Source: Burkholderiaceae bacterium (GTDB lineage: Bacteria > Pseudomonadota > Gammaproteobacteria > Burkholderiales > Burkholderiaceae_C). From it: a stretch of 64,000 bases of DNA. The stretch spans positions 1 to 64,000 of the forward strand of contig CAJYPV010000022.1 in the NCBI GenBank assembly GCA_913776825.1, in the 5' to 3' direction. Below, in pieces: positions 37,068-46,670 of the stretch. Both the position numbers and the translations under genes were made by a program. Each line of letters opens with the position of its first letter. The first letter of the stretch is position 1. Below the pieces are notes generated by a model, which made no database searches, was not told the DNA's origin, and saw only the letters and a program-made list of their open reading frames with translations.

Positions 37068-37765
37068 TTCGTGGCCGCCTTCACCACCGGCTTCGCCGCC
37101 GCAGAGGCCGCGACCTGCGACGCCGGCAGACCGGTGCTGGACGCCGACGACTGCGCGCGGTTGACCAGATGCGTCACCAGACGCTCGCTGGCCTGTTCCA
37201 TGTCGATGACATAGGACTCGACCTTGCCGCGGAAGAAGCGGTAGAACATCAGCGCCGGGATGGCGACGATCAGGCCGAAGGCGGTGTTGTAGAGCGCGAT
37301 CGAGATGCCGTGCGCCAGCGCCGCCGGGTTGTTGCCGGTCGGACTTTGGCTGCCGAAGATCTCGATCATGCCGACCACCGTGCCCAGCAGGCCCAGCAGC
37401 GGGGCGGCGGCGGCGATGGTGCCCAGCGTGTTCAGGTAGCGCTCCATCTGGTGGATCGCATGGCGGCCGGACAGCTCGAAGACCTGACGCAGACGCGGCT
37501 CATTGCCGCGCGGATCGGCCTGCGCCGCACGCAGGCCCGACGCCAGCACCTGGCCGAGCAGCGAGTTCTCGGCCAGCTTGTTGACCACGTCCGGACTCGG
37601 CATCTGCAACTGGGTCACGCCCAGCACTTCCTCGATGAGGCTCGGCGGCGCCACGCGGCTGGCGCGCAGGCTCACGAAACGCTCGATGATCAGGGCCAAA
37701 GCCACCACAGAACACAGCAGCAGCGGCCAGATCGGCCAGCCGGCGGCTTGTATGATCGAAAACAA
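37064..37765 (-). CDS. exbB: MotA/TolQ/ExbB proton-channel family protein
   Basis: The 233-residue inner-membrane protein has helices WPIWPLLLCSVVALALIIER, then LGTIAAAAPLLGLLGTVVGM and ISIALYNTAFGLIVAIPALM. It lacks the periplasmic Ala/Pro extension of the other ExbB in this window. It is the first gene of the minus-strand operon exbB-exbD-lpxK-Trm112-kdsB and is divergent from xseA. The Ala/Val-rich C-terminus is species specific. Confidence 0.92.
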   Translation of the reverse strand: MFSIIQAAGWPIWPLLLCSVVALALIIERFVSLRASRVAPPSLIEEVLGVTQLQMPSPDVVNKLAENSLLGQVLASGLRAAQADPRGNEPRLRQVFELSGRHAIHQMERYLNTLGTIAAAAPLLGLLGTVVGMIEIFGSQSPTGNNPAALAHGISIALYNTAFGLIVAIPALMFYRFFRGKVESYVIDMEQASERLVTHLVNRAQSSASSTGLPASQVAASAAAKPVVKAATK

Positions 37766-37879
37766 GGCAATCCCTCCGTTCGGCCATCTTGAGGCCCGGC
37801 GCGCATTATGGCGCCAGCGGACCGCTTCGCAGTCGGCCGAAAAGCCTCCTCACAAGCCCTTACAAACATCCACCGTTCC

Positions 37880-37888
37880 TGTGGATAA
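37880..37888. promoter_or_regulatory. DnaA-box 9-mer TGTGGATAA between exbB and xseA
   Basis: The 9-mer is a perfect DnaA box (TTATCCACA on the minus strand), followed seven bases later by a degenerate TGTGGAAAA. It lies in the 280-bp divergent region, which is more AT-rich near 37970-37990. One box is not an origin; it could tune xseA or the exbB operon. Confidence 0.4.
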
Positions 37889-38045
37889 CTTTGTGGAAAA
37901 GCGCACGCGGAAGTCCGCCGAGGCCGATTTCTACAGGGCGCGAATTGGCTTGCCACAAAAAACAGCAGAAAAAATCCGTTGAAAAACAAGCGCTTATCGT
38001 TATGTGACGCCCGCGTGACGGGCAACATGGCCCGCGAAGCCAGTA

Positions 38046-39404
38046 TTGACGCGGCTGTGGAGTTCCCAACCCGCGCCACGCCTGGGTTTGCACGTGATTG
38101 ACGGCTCGAAACCCGCATCAGGACGGATGGTCTGGGGTGTCGGCGCCCTGTTGACGGCACTTTCCGACGCGCTGCAGGCCCGATTCCCCGTGCTGACGGT
38201 GCAGGGCGAGCTGTCCGGCTTCACCCGCGCCACCAGCGGCCACTGTTACTTCAGCCTGAAGGATGCCGACGGTCAGCCCGCGATGATCCGCTGCGCGATG
38301 TTCCGACGCGCGGCCAGCCTGGTCGACTTCGCGCCCCGCGACGGCCATCAGGTGGAAGTCCGCGGACGCATCGCGCTTTATGAGCCGCGTGGCGAGCTGC
38401 AGTTCGTGGTGGAAGCGATGCGCCGGGCCGGCGAGGGCGCGCTGTATGAGCAGTTCCTTCGCCTGAAGGCGCGGCTGGAGGCGCAAGGTCTGTTCGATCC
38501 GGACCGCAAGCGGGTGCCGCCGCCTTTTGCGCGGCGCATCGGGGTCATCACCTCGACCGGCGGCGCCGCGCTGCACGATGTGCTGACCGCGCTGGCGCGT
38601 CGCGCACCGCATGCCCAGGTGTTCGTCTATCCCAGCCTGGTGCAGGGCGCCGAAGCGCCCGCAGCGCTGGTCCGTGCCCTGAATCTGGCCAACGACCGCG
38701 CCGATGCCGAAGTCCTGTTGCTGGTTCGCGGTGGCGGCTCGCTCGAAGACTTGTGGGCCTTCAACGACGAGCGGGTGGTGCAGGCCATCGCCGAATCGCC
38801 GTTGCCGATCATCTGCGGCGTCGGCCATGAGACCGACATCACCCTGGCCGACCTCGCCGCCGATCTGCGCGCGCCCACGCCCACGGCGGCGGCGGAGCTG
38901 GCGACGGTCTCACGCGCGCAGTGTCTGGAGACGCTGGCCGCGCTGGAGCGCCAACTGCATCGGCGGATGGAGCAGCGTCTGGATGGCGCGGCCCAGCGGC
39001 TGGATCGGCTGGCCTTGCGGCTGGCTCGCCCGGGCGATGCGCTGGCGCGGCAACGGCGGCGGCTCGATCTGCTGTCGCAGCGCGCGGGTCAGGTCGTGCC
39101 GCGTCGGGTGGCGATGCAGCAGCAGCGGCTGGATCATCTGGCGCAGCGCCTCGGGCGGGCGCTGCCGCAGGTGCTGCAACGTGGCGAGCACCGGCTGGAT
39201 GCACTGACGGCGCGGCTCGAAGCGCTGGATCCTCGCCGGGTGCTGGCGCGAGGCTATGCCTGGCTGGACGATGGCCAGGGTCATGCGCTGGGGTCGATCG
39301 ATCAGCTGTCAGAGGGTCAGGACTTGCGCGCCGTGCTGGCCGATGGCGAAGCCCAGTTGCGGGTGCAGCAACTGCATCCCCTCAAGACGGATGGGCTTGC
39401 TTGA
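38046..39404 (+). CDS. xseA: Exodeoxyribonuclease VII large subunit
   Basis: XseA with XseB degrades single-stranded DNA. The 452-residue frame from TTG 38046 has the N-terminal OB fold ([39 protein letters not shown]). The catalytic XseA domain follows ([59 protein letters not shown]), then a long Arg/Leu-rich coiled coil (about 290-390). The true start is unsure: GTG 38094 and ATG 38127 are alternatives and none has a good ribosome binding site. xseB is not adjacent. Confidence 0.93.
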   Translation: MTRLWSSQPAPRLGLHVIDGSKPASGRMVWGVGALLTALSDALQARFPVLTVQGELSGFTRATSGHCYFSLKDADGQPAMIRCAMFRRAASLVDFAPRDGHQVEVRGRIALYEPRGELQFVVEAMRRAGEGALYEQFLRLKARLEAQGLFDPDRKRVPPPFARRIGVITSTGGAALHDVLTALARRAPHAQVFVYPSLVQGAEAPAALVRALNLANDRADAEVLLLVRGGGSLEDLWAFNDERVVQAIAESPLPIICGVGHETDITLADLAADLRAPTPTAAAELATVSRAQCLETLAALERQLHRRMEQRLDGAAQRLDRLALRLARPGDALARQRRRLDLLSQRAGQVVPRRVAMQQQRLDHLAQRLGRALPQVLQRGEHRLDALTARLEALDPRRVLARGYAWLDDGQGHALGSIDQLSEGQDLRAVLADGEAQLRVQQLHPLKTDGLA

Positions 39405-39413
39405 CGGCTTCTG

Positions 39414-39441
39414 TCGACCGCGCAGGCAAGCTGCCTACAAT
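39414..39441 (+). promoter_or_regulatory. Candidate sodB promoter
   Basis: TCGACC (39414-39419), a 16-bp spacer and TACAAT (39436-39441) resemble a sigma-70 promoter. They lie 40 bases upstream of sodB, behind the xseA stop. Confidence 0.5.
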
Positions 39442-39480
39442 CGCCGCGATCATTGTCCAAACTCAATAGAGGAGTGCCTC

Positions 39481-40059
39481 ATGGAACACATTCTTCCCGA
39501 CCTGCCTTATGACAAGGGTGCTCTGGCGCCGCACATCAGCGCCGAGACGCTGGAGTACCACCACGGCAAGCACCACAAGGCTTACGTGGACAACCTGAAC
39601 AACCTCCAGAAGGGCACCGAGTTCGAGAACAAGACGCTCGAAGAGATCGTCAAGACCTCCAGCGGCGGCATCTACAACAACGCCGCCCAGATCTGGAACC
39701 ACACCTTCTTCTGGAGCTGCCTGAAGCCCAACGGCGGCGGCACGCCGACCGGCCCGCTGGCGGATGCGATCAATGCCAAGTGGGGCAGCTACGACGCCTT
39801 CAAGGAAGCGTTCCAGAAGAGCGCCGTGGGCAACTTCGGTTCGGGCTGGACCTGGCTGGTGAAGAAGGCCGACGGCTCGGTGGACATCGTCAACATGGGT
39901 GCCGCCGGCACCCCGCTGACCACCGGCGACAAGCCGCTGCTGACCATCGACGTGTGGGAGCATGCCTACTACATCGACTACCGCAATGCGCGTCCGAAGT
40001 TCGTCGAGACCTTCCTGAAGAGCCTGGTGAACTGGGACTTCGCGCAAGCGAACTTCTGA
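39481..40059 (+). CDS. sodB: Superoxide dismutase (Fe type)
   Basis: It converts superoxide to O2 and H2O2. The 192-residue enzyme starts at ATG 39481 behind GAGGAG. Metal ligands are His in [12 protein letters not shown] (about 27), His in WNHTFFW (about 74), and Asp/His in [16 protein letters not shown] (about 157/161). The sequence [22 protein letters not shown] and length match bacterial FeSOD. An intrinsic terminator follows. Confidence 0.96.
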   Translation: MEHILPDLPYDKGALAPHISAETLEYHHGKHHKAYVDNLNNLQKGTEFENKTLEEIVKTSSGGIYNNAAQIWNHTFFWSCLKPNGGGTPTGPLADAINAKWGSYDAFKEAFQKSAVGNFGSGWTWLVKKADGSVDIVNMGAAGTPLTTGDKPLLTIDVWEHAYYIDYRNARPKFVETFLKSLVNWDFAQANF

Positions 40060-40131
40060 TCATCGGCCTGGCTGACGATCCGCTGCGGCGCGTAGGCGTC
40101 CGTTGCGGATCGATCCAGGCGGCCCAGCAAA

Positions 40132-40161
40132 AACGGCCCGGATCGTGAGATCCGGGCCGTT
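40132..40161 (+). terminator. Intrinsic terminator after sodB
   Basis: AACGGCCCGGATC and GATCCGGGCCGTT form a 13-bp perfect stem with loop GTGA, followed by GTCTTT. It can also work for the converging minus-strand DUF192 gene. Confidence 0.85.
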
Positions 40162-40194
40162 GTCTTTGGGGCGCTGCTGAACGAGGTCAGCGGC

Positions 40195-40671
40195 TCACTT
40201 GGGCCAGGGGCCGCCGCGCAGTTTGGTGCCGGCCTTGAGCGCGCGTTTGGTGAACCAGCCCTGGTTCATTTCCAGCACATAGCGCACGGGTTTGGCGGAG
40301 CAGTGGGACGCGTCGGACAGCGGCTGCATTTCGTCCAGGTTGATGATCGTGCCGTCGTCGCCGACGAACGCGACCGCCAGCGGGATCAGGGTGTTGCGCA
40401 TCCAGAAGCACTGCACGCCGGGCTGCTCGAAGACGAACAGCATGCCGGCATTGGCGCCCATTTCCTTGCGGTTCATCAGGCCGATGGCGCGCTGTTCTTC
40501 GGTGCGCGCGACCTCGGCATGGATCAAGTGCATGCCCGCGCCGAGCTCGACCACCGGCAGTCCGGTTTGCGGTCCTTGCTGCGCGTGTGCGACCGGCAAA
40601 GCGGAAGCAAAAATCAGGGTCAGGGAAGCGACTGCAAACTTGATATTGACCATGTTCAAACCTTTGGACAT
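40195..40671 (-). CDS. DUF192 secreted protein
   Basis: The 158-residue protein has a Sec signal (NMVNIKFAVASLTLIFASAL, cleaved near AHA) and a DUF192 beta-barrel: HLIHAEVARTEEQRAIGLMN, MLFVFEQPGVQCFWMRNTLI, and YVLEMNQGWFTKRALKAGTK. The family is conserved and periplasmic but of unknown biochemical function. Start ATG at 40671; ATG at 40653 (MVNIKFAV) is an alternative. Confidence 0.85.
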   Translation of the reverse strand: MSKGLNMVNIKFAVASLTLIFASALPVAHAQQGPQTGLPVVELGAGMHLIHAEVARTEEQRAIGLMNRKEMGANAGMLFVFEQPGVQCFWMRNTLIPLAVAFVGDDGTIINLDEMQPLSDASHCSAKPVRYVLEMNQGWFTKRALKAGTKLRGGPWPK

Positions 40672-40688
40672 GTCGCATTATTACCGGC

Positions 40689-43241
40689 ATGCCGCCGCCC
40701 ACCGCCTGCGCCGTTCATGAAGCAACGTGCAGCTCATCCGACCCTCGCCCGACGGGTTCGGGCGGTGATGACGGCCCGGCCCCCAGCGCCCCAGCATCCT
40801 ACGCAGACGCGCATCGTCTGACGTCCTCCAGCTCTGCTGCGGCGCCCATGCCGACGGCCGGCGATCTCTCTCCCACGTTGTCGAGCTTTACGGACTGGAT
40901 CCCGGTCGGATCGCCCGACCATCCGGCCACCGAGGCTGTGCCGCCCGGCGTGACAAGGCGTGTCCCTCATGACAACGCTGCCCTTGAATCGCCACAGCCG
41001 GGTTTGCCCGCATCGCCCGATCGCTCACCGACCGCCGCACCGCCGCTGGCGCGTTCGCGGCTGCGGCTGTCCGGCATGCACTGCGCCGGTTGCGCGGGTC
41101 TGATCGAGTCCTTGCTGAGCGAGCAGCCCGGTGTGGTGCGCGCGCGGGCGTCGGGCGCGACCCACCGGCTGACGCTGGACTGGTTCCCCGACCAGACCCG
41201 GCTGGCGGCGCTTCGGCAGGTGCTGCAGGCGGCGGGTTATGACCTGGCCCCGGATGTCCCGGATTCCGCCCAGGACCTGCGCCGCAAGGAGCACCGCCAG
41301 GCGCTGTGGCGGCTCTTCGTCGCCGGCTTCCTGATGATGCAGGTGATGATGCTGGCCTGGCCGGCCTACATCGCCGAGCCCGGCGAGATGACGCCCGATG
41401 TGACCGCGCTGCTGCGTTGGGGCCAATGGGTGCTGACGCTGCCGGTCATGCTGCTGGCGGCGGGACCGTTCTTCCGTGCCGCCTGGGCGCAGGTGCGGGG
41501 CGGGCGCGTCGGCATGGATGTGCCGGTGGCGCTGGGCCTGGCGGTCGCCTTCGTGGCCGGCACCGGCGCCACGCTGGACCCCGGCGGCGCATTCGGACAC
41601 GAGGTCTATTTCGACTCCATCACGATGTTCGTCTGCTTCCTGCTGGCCGCGCGCTATCTGGAGCTGCGCTCCCGCCATCGCGCCGCCCAGGCGCTCGAGC
41701 AGGCGGTCGACGTGCTGCCCGACCAGGTGGCGCGCTGCCTGCCGGATGGCGAGGTCGAGTGGGTCCGAATCGATCAACTCCGTGTTGGCGATCTCCTCCG
41801 CGTCGTGGCTGGCCAACGCATTCCCACCGATGCCCGCATCGACGCCGGCCAAAGCGAGACCGATGAATCGCTGCTGACCGGCGAGTCGCATCCGATCCAC
41901 AAGCAGATCGGCGACGCGGTGCTGGCGGGCAGTCTCAATCTGACCGGCGCGCTGCGGCTGCGCGTGACCTCGCTCGGTGCCGACACCCGCCTGGCCGGCA
42001 TCCAGCGCCTGATGCAGCAGGCCTTCCTGGACCGGCCCGGCAGCTTGCGCCTGTCCGATCGTGTGGCGGGCGGATTCTTGTGGGTCGTGCTGCTGCTTGC
42101 CGGCGGCTCGGCGCTCGCCTGGCAGTTCATCGACCCTTCGCGCGCGCTGGCGGTGAGCGTGTCGGTGTTGATCGTCACCTGTCCGTGTGCGCTGTCGCTG
42201 GCCGCGCCGTCGGCTTGGGTCGCGGCGGCAGGTCGGTTGGCGCGCAAGGGGCTGCTGCTGTCTCGACTCGATGCCATCGAGCACCTCGCCCGGGTCGACC
42301 AGGTGGTGATGGACAAGACCGGCACGCTGACCGAGCCCTCACCGTCGCTCGCAGCGCAGTGGCCCGCTGTGGCGGATCCCACCGCACGCCAGGTGGCCGT
42401 GAGCCTGGCGAGCGCGTCGCATCATCCGTTGTCTCAGGCGCTGGTCCGAGCGCTGGGTGCCACGGCCGCGCGCTCCGTCGCGCCGGGATCCGTCGAGCGT
42501 CGGCCCGGTGCGGCGGGTGATCTGTCGGTTCACCTGCTCGATGTCCAGGAACATCCCGGCCAGGGTCTGGAGGCGCGGGACCGCGCTGGCCAGCGCTGGC
42601 GGCTGGGCGCGGCGGCCTGGGCGTCAGGGTCCGGCGAAGGGCCGGCCGAGATGCCGCGGGCGCAACTTGTCCTCAGCTGCGAGGGTCAGGTCTTGGCCGC
42701 GTGGACCTTCGAGGAACGCCTGCGCGACGCCGCCGTCGGTGCCGTGCGGGCCTGGCAGTCGATGGGGCTGAACGTTTCCCTGCTCTCTGGGGATCGTGCC
42801 GAACGGGTGGAAGCAGTCGCGCATCAGGCGGGCATCGCCACCTGGCAAGGCGGTGCGAGCCCGGAGGACAAGCTGGCCAACGTCGTCGATTTGCAACGGC
42901 AGGGCCGCCAGGTGCTGATGCTCGGCGACGGCATCAATGACGCGCCGGTACTGGCGCGCGCGCAGGTGTCGGTGGCGATGGGGCAGGGCGCCGATCTGGC
43001 CAAGGCGCGTGCCGATGCGCTGCTGGTCGGCAACCAGCTGGACGCCATCACACAAGCCTTGGCGCTGGCCCGTCGCACCCGGCGCGTCGTGCGCCAAAAC
43101 CTCGCCTGGGCGGCGCTCTACAACGCCACCTGCGTGCCGCTGGCCCTGGTGGGCTGGTTGCCGCCCTGGGCCGCCGGCCTGGGCATGGCGCTCAGCTCCC
43201 TGCTGGTCGTTGCCAATGCGGCCCGCCTGGGGCGAGGCTGA
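40689..43241 (+). CDS. ccoI: Copper-type P1B ATPase CcoI (cbb3 oxidase assembly)
   Basis: CcoI exports Cu to the periplasm for the CuB centre of cbb3 oxidase. The 850-residue protein has a 120-residue Ser/Pro-rich N-terminus, a metal-binding domain with GMHCAGC (about 128), the TGES motif in SLLTGESHPIHKQ, the ion-channel CPC (about 497), DKTGTLTE (about 541), a HP motif in SASHHPLSQAL, and GDGINDAP (about 745). It is followed by ccoS and ccoNOQP, which fixes the call as CcoI rather than CopA. The long N-terminal arm is unusual. Confidence 0.93.
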   Translation: MPPPTACAVHEATCSSSDPRPTGSGGDDGPAPSAPASYADAHRLTSSSSAAAPMPTAGDLSPTLSSFTDWIPVGSPDHPATEAVPPGVTRRVPHDNAALESPQPGLPASPDRSPTAAPPLARSRLRLSGMHCAGCAGLIESLLSEQPGVVRARASGATHRLTLDWFPDQTRLAALRQVLQAAGYDLAPDVPDSAQDLRRKEHRQALWRLFVAGFLMMQVMMLAWPAYIAEPGEMTPDVTALLRWGQWVLTLPVMLLAAGPFFRAAWAQVRGGRVGMDVPVALGLAVAFVAGTGATLDPGGAFGHEVYFDSITMFVCFLLAARYLELRSRHRAAQALEQAVDVLPDQVARCLPDGEVEWVRIDQLRVGDLLRVVAGQRIPTDARIDAGQSETDESLLTGESHPIHKQIGDAVLAGSLNLTGALRLRVTSLGADTRLAGIQRLMQQAFLDRPGSLRLSDRVAGGFLWVVLLLAGGSALAWQFIDPSRALAVSVSVLIVTCPCALSLAAPSAWVAAAGRLARKGLLLSRLDAIEHLARVDQVVMDKTGTLTEPSPSLAAQWPAVADPTARQVAVSLASASHHPLSQALVRALGATAARSVAPGSVERRPGAAGDLSVHLLDVQEHPGQGLEARDRAGQRWRLGAAAWASGSGEGPAEMPRAQLVLSCEGQVLAAWTFEERLRDAAVGAVRAWQSMGLNVSLLSGDRAERVEAVAHQAGIATWQGGASPEDKLANVVDLQRQGRQVLMLGDGINDAPVLARAQVSVAMGQGADLAKARADALLVGNQLDAITQALALARRTRRVVRQNLAWAALYNATCVPLALVGWLPPWAAGLGMALSSLLVVANAARLGRG

Positions 43242-43246
43242 CCGAC

Positions 43247-43393
43247 ATGGACATCCTGTATTTGCTCATTCCCCTGTCTGTGGTGCTGGTGATCCTCATC
43301 CTGGGCGTCTTCGGATGGGCGCTGCACACCGGGCAGTTGGAGTCGCTCGACCGTGAAAGTGAGCGCATTCTCGAGGACGACTCCCAAGGTTGA
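43247..43393 (+). CDS. ccoS: Cbb3 oxidase maturation protein CcoS
   Basis: This 48-residue membrane protein starts with ATG 43247, five bases after ccoI. It begins MDILYLLIPLSVVLVILILG, one transmembrane helix, then the FGWALHTGQLESLDRESERI tail. That is the classic CcoS length and pattern (MxxLxxLIPLSLxLxxxxLxxFxWAxxxGQfdDL). CcoS helps insert heme and copper into CcoN. Confidence 0.9.
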   Translation: MDILYLLIPLSVVLVILILGVFGWALHTGQLESLDRESERILEDDSQG

Positions 43394-43403
43394 CAGCCGT
43401 CAA
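43390..43403. promoter_or_regulatory. FNR/ANR-type box TTGACAGCCGTCAA upstream of ccoN
   Basis: This perfect inverted repeat TTGAC-N4-GTCAA matches the CRP/FNR-family form TTGAT-N4-ATCAA except for C/G at the fifth positions. It overlaps the ccoS stop and lies 68 bases before the ccoN ATG. Oxygen-limited induction of ccoNOQP by FNR-type regulators is well known; binding here is predicted. Confidence 0.6.
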
Positions 43404-43470
43404 GGCCCTCGCGGAGTCACTGCCAAAGAATTGCTGTCATGCAGCGATTTAGCGTAAATAAGGAGCTCCG

Positions 43471-44925
43471 ATGAGTAGGGTTTCGAGTCCGAATGCGGGG
43501 GGCGTTCGGGCGCCCAGCTATGACGACGGGGTCGTCCGTGCCTTTGCCCTGGCCGCCGTGTTGTGGGGCGTGGTGGGCATGCTGGTGGGCGTCATCATTG
43601 CGGCGCAGATCACCTGGCCGCAACTGAACATGGACATCGCGTGGCTGACCTATGGTCGGTTGCGACCGCTGCACACCAATGCAGTGATCTTCGCCTTCGG
43701 CGGTTGCACGCTGATGGCCACCGCCTTCCATGTGGTGCAGCGCACCGGCCAGACGCGGCTCTTCGCGCCCGGCCTGGCCTGGTTCACCTTCTGGGGCTGG
43801 CAACTGGTGATCGTGCTGGCCGCGATCACCCTGCCGCTGGGCCTGACCAGCGGCAAGGAATACGCCGAGCTGGAATGGCCGATCGACATCCTGATCGCGC
43901 TGGTCTGGGTGTCCTATGCGGTGGTCTTCTTCGGCACCGTCGGCATCCGCAAGGTGCGCCACATCTATGTGGCCAACTGGTTCTTCGGCGCCTTCATCAT
44001 CGCCGTGGCCCTGCTGCACATCGTCAACAGCGCCGCCATCCCGGTCAGCCTGACCAAGAGCTACTCGGCCTACGCCGGCGTGCAGGATGCGATGGTGCAA
44101 TGGTGGTACGGCCACAATGCGGTGGGCTTCTTCCTGACCGCCGGCTTCCTGGGCATGATGTATTACTACATCCCCAAGCAGGCCAATCGGCCCGTTTACA
44201 GCTACCGGCTGTCCATCGTCCACTTCTGGGCGCTGATCTTCACCTACATGTGGGCGGGCCCCCACCACCTGCACTACACGGCGCTGCCGGACTGGGCGCA
44301 GAGCGTGGGCATGCTGTTCTCGCTGGTGCTGCTGGCTCCCAGTTGGGGCGGGATGATCAACGGGATCATGACCCTCAGCGGTGCGTGGCACAAACTGCGC
44401 GATGACCCGATCCTGAAGTTCCTGATCGTCGCGCTGTCCTTCTACGGCATGTCGACCTTCGAGGGTCCGATGATGTCCATCAAGACGGTCAATGCGCTCT
44501 CGCACTACACCGACTGGACGATCGGTCACGTGCACAGCGGCGCGCTGGGCTGGGTGGGTCTGATCTCGATGGGATCGCTCTATCACCTGATCCCGCGCAT
44601 GTATGGACGCACCGAGATGTACTCGCGTCGCGCCATCGAGCTGCACTTCTGGATCGCCACGCTGGGCATCGTGCTCTACATCGCCGCGATGTGGATCGCC
44701 GGTGTGATGCAGGGCCTGATGTGGCGTGCGGTCAATCCGGACGGCACCCTGGTCTACACCTTCGTCGAGAGCGTGAAGGCCACCTATCCGTTCTATGTGA
44801 TCCGTCTGCTCGGCGGCCTGCTCTACCTGGGCGGCATGTGCCTGATGGCCTGGAACGTGGTGATGACGGCGCGTGTCGGCGTGGCTCGTCCGCAACCGAT
44901 CCCCACCGCGCTGGCCGCCGCCTGA
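43471..44925 (+). CDS. ccoN: Cytochrome c oxidase cbb3-type subunit I
   Basis: The 484-residue catalytic subunit reduces O2 to water with high affinity and pumps protons. It has the heme-copper oxidase helices with ligands in [18 protein letters not shown] (heme b His), [32 protein letters not shown] (CuB-His pair) and the bis-His helix [16 protein letters not shown]. It has 12-13 predicted membrane helices. ATG 43471 follows AAGGAG. It heads ccoNOQP. Confidence 0.96.
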   Translation: MSRVSSPNAGGVRAPSYDDGVVRAFALAAVLWGVVGMLVGVIIAAQITWPQLNMDIAWLTYGRLRPLHTNAVIFAFGGCTLMATAFHVVQRTGQTRLFAPGLAWFTFWGWQLVIVLAAITLPLGLTSGKEYAELEWPIDILIALVWVSYAVVFFGTVGIRKVRHIYVANWFFGAFIIAVALLHIVNSAAIPVSLTKSYSAYAGVQDAMVQWWYGHNAVGFFLTAGFLGMMYYYIPKQANRPVYSYRLSIVHFWALIFTYMWAGPHHLHYTALPDWAQSVGMLFSLVLLAPSWGGMINGIMTLSGAWHKLRDDPILKFLIVALSFYGMSTFEGPMMSIKTVNALSHYTDWTIGHVHSGALGWVGLISMGSLYHLIPRMYGRTEMYSRRAIELHFWIATLGIVLYIAAMWIAGVMQGLMWRAVNPDGTLVYTFVESVKATYPFYVIRLLGGLLYLGGMCLMAWNVVMTARVGVARPQPIPTALAAA

Positions 44926-44941
44926 CAAGAAGGAGAACTTC

Positions 44942-45568
44942 ATGGCCAATACCCATGTCCAACCCTCGGGCCACGAGCGCATCGAGACCAGCAACTTCCT
45001 GATGATCGTGCTGGTGCTGCTGACCGTCCTGGTCGGCGGTGCGGTCGAGATCATCCCGCTGTTCTTCCAGCGCTCCACCACCCAGCCGGTGGAAGGTCTG
45101 CAGCCCTACACGCCGCTGCAGCTGGCGGGCCGCGATGTCTACATCCGCGAGGGTTGCTACAACTGCCACTCGCAGATGATCCGACCGCTGCGCGCCGAGA
45201 CGCTGCGCTACGGGCATTACTCGGTCGCCGGCGAATTCGTCTACGACCACCCCTTCCAGTGGGGCAGCAAGCGCACCGGTCCTGACCTGGCGCGCGTCGG
45301 CGGCAAGTACAGCGATGAATGGCATCGCCTGCACCTGACCAATCCGCGCGATCTGGTGCCCGAGTCCAACATGCCCGCCTATCCGTGGCTGGCGACCAGC
45401 AAGCTCGACGAGAACGAGCTCGCGCCCAAGATGCGCGCGCTGCGGACCGTGGGCGTGCCCTACACCGACGCCCAGATCGACCAGGCCGCTGGCGAGGTGA
45501 AGGGCAAGACTGAGCTGGAAGCCGTCATCGCCTACCTGCAGGTGCTGGGCACCGCGCTCAAGAAGTGA
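44942..45568 (+). CDS. ccoO: Cbb3 oxidase mono-heme cytochrome c subunit
   Basis: The 208-residue membrane-anchored subunit carries electrons to CcoN. It starts at ATG 44942 behind AAGGAG, has one N-terminal helix ([20 protein letters not shown]) and one heme c site CYNCH (about residue 71), with MIRPLR after it and an axial Met in SNMPAYPW. Length is typical. Confidence 0.95.
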   Translation: MANTHVQPSGHERIETSNFLMIVLVLLTVLVGGAVEIIPLFFQRSTTQPVEGLQPYTPLQLAGRDVYIREGCYNCHSQMIRPLRAETLRYGHYSVAGEFVYDHPFQWGSKRTGPDLARVGGKYSDEWHRLHLTNPRDLVPESNMPAYPWLATSKLDENELAPKMRALRTVGVPYTDAQIDQAAGEVKGKTELEAVIAYLQVLGTALKK

Positions 45569-45576
45569 GGGTCCCC

Positions 45577-45759
45577 ATGAACATGGATCTTCTGGATATC
45601 AACACGATTCGCGCGGCGGTGACGCTGCTGTCGATGGTGGTCTTTCTGGCGATCGTGGCCTGGGCCTATGCCCGGCGCAACCGCCAACATTTCGAAGAAC
45701 TGGGTTCGCTCGCCCTGATGGGCGAGGAACCGGATGCACGAGGAGGTCGCGATGAGTGA
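45577..45759 (+). CDS. ccoQ: Cbb3 oxidase subunit CcoQ
   Basis: The 60-residue single-helix protein begins at ATG 45577 (MNMDLLDINTIRAAV); ATG 45583 or GTG 45565 are alternatives. The helix is AAVTLLSMVVFLAIVAWAYA, and the tail FEELGSLALMGEEPDARG is typical of CcoQ. It stabilises the oxidase. It overlaps the ccoP start by 8 bases. Confidence 0.88.
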   Translation: MNMDLLDINTIRAAVTLLSMVVFLAIVAWAYARRNRQHFEELGSLALMGEEPDARGGRDE

Positions 45760-46654
45760 TTTCGTGTCGAACGGCTGGTCGCTGTTCGTCGCCGCCGCCA
45801 CGGTCCTGGGACTGGTGCTGTGCCTGGTGCTGCTGATCATCGCCAGTCGCCGCAAGCCGATGGCCGATGACAACAGCACCGGCCATGTGTGGGACGAGGA
45901 CCTGAAGGAAATGAACAACCCGCTGCCGCGCTGGTGGATGGGGTTGTTCATCCTGACCGTGGTGTTCGCGGCCGCCTATCTGGCGCTGTATCCCGGCCTG
46001 GGCAGCTATGCCGGCACGCTCAACTGGAGCAGCGGCCAGCAGTACAAGGACGAGCAGGCCCGCGCGCTGGCGGCGATGGAGCAGGTCTATGCAAAGTTCA
46101 AGGACATGCCGGTCGAGAACATGGCGCGTGATCCGCAAGCCCACGGCATTGGCGAGCGGCTGTTCGCCAACAACTGCGCCACCTGCCACGGCTCGGATGC
46201 CAAGGGCTCGAAGGGCTTCCCCAACCTGACCGACAACGACTGGCTCTACGGCGGCGAGTACGACACCATTGTCACCACCATCACCGGTGGACGCCAGGGC
46301 ATCATGCCGCCGATGGCGGCGGCGGTGGGCACCGGCGACGACGTCCGCAACCTGGCGCACTATGTGCTGAGCCTGTCGGGCAGCCCGCACAACTCGGTCG
46401 CGGCGCAACTCGGCAAGTCCAAGTTTGTTGCCTGCGCGGCCTGTCATGGTCCGGACGGCAAGGGCAACCATGCGCTCGGCGCGCCCAACCTGACCGACAA
46501 GATCTGGCTGCACGGCTGGGGTGAGCCCGCCGTGGTCGCCATGATCAACAACGGCAAGCACAACGTGATGCCGGAACACGGCTCGCGCCTGAGCCCGGAG
46601 CAGATCCGGGTGCTGGCCGCCTACGTGTGGAGCTTGTCCAACACGCCGCAATGA
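45752..46654 (+). CDS. ccoP: Cbb3 oxidase di-heme cytochrome c subunit
   Basis: The 300-residue protein starts at ATG 45752 (GAGGAGG ribosome binding site), in preference to ATG 45734. It has two N-terminal membrane helices (about 10-30 and 55-78), the CcoP_N segment DNSTGHVWDEDLKEMNNPLP, and two heme c sites: CATCHG (about 141) and CAACHG (about 227), with axial Met in GIMPPM and NVMP. It takes electrons from the bc1 complex or soluble cytochromes. Confidence 0.95.
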   Translation: MSDFVSNGWSLFVAAATVLGLVLCLVLLIIASRRKPMADDNSTGHVWDEDLKEMNNPLPRWWMGLFILTVVFAAAYLALYPGLGSYAGTLNWSSGQQYKDEQARALAAMEQVYAKFKDMPVENMARDPQAHGIGERLFANNCATCHGSDAKGSKGFPNLTDNDWLYGGEYDTIVTTITGGRQGIMPPMAAAVGTGDDVRNLAHYVLSLSGSPHNSVAAQLGKSKFVACAACHGPDGKGNHALGAPNLTDKIWLHGWGEPAVVAMINNGKHNVMPEHGSRLSPEQIRVLAAYVWSLSNTPQ

Positions 46655-46670
46655 CGCTCAGGTGAACCCC

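Noticed and set aside
37880..38000. Replication origin suggested by the DnaA box and AT-rich patch
   Set aside because: Only one perfect box and no dnaA/dnaN/parAB neighbourhood; a single box is common by chance or for gene regulation.
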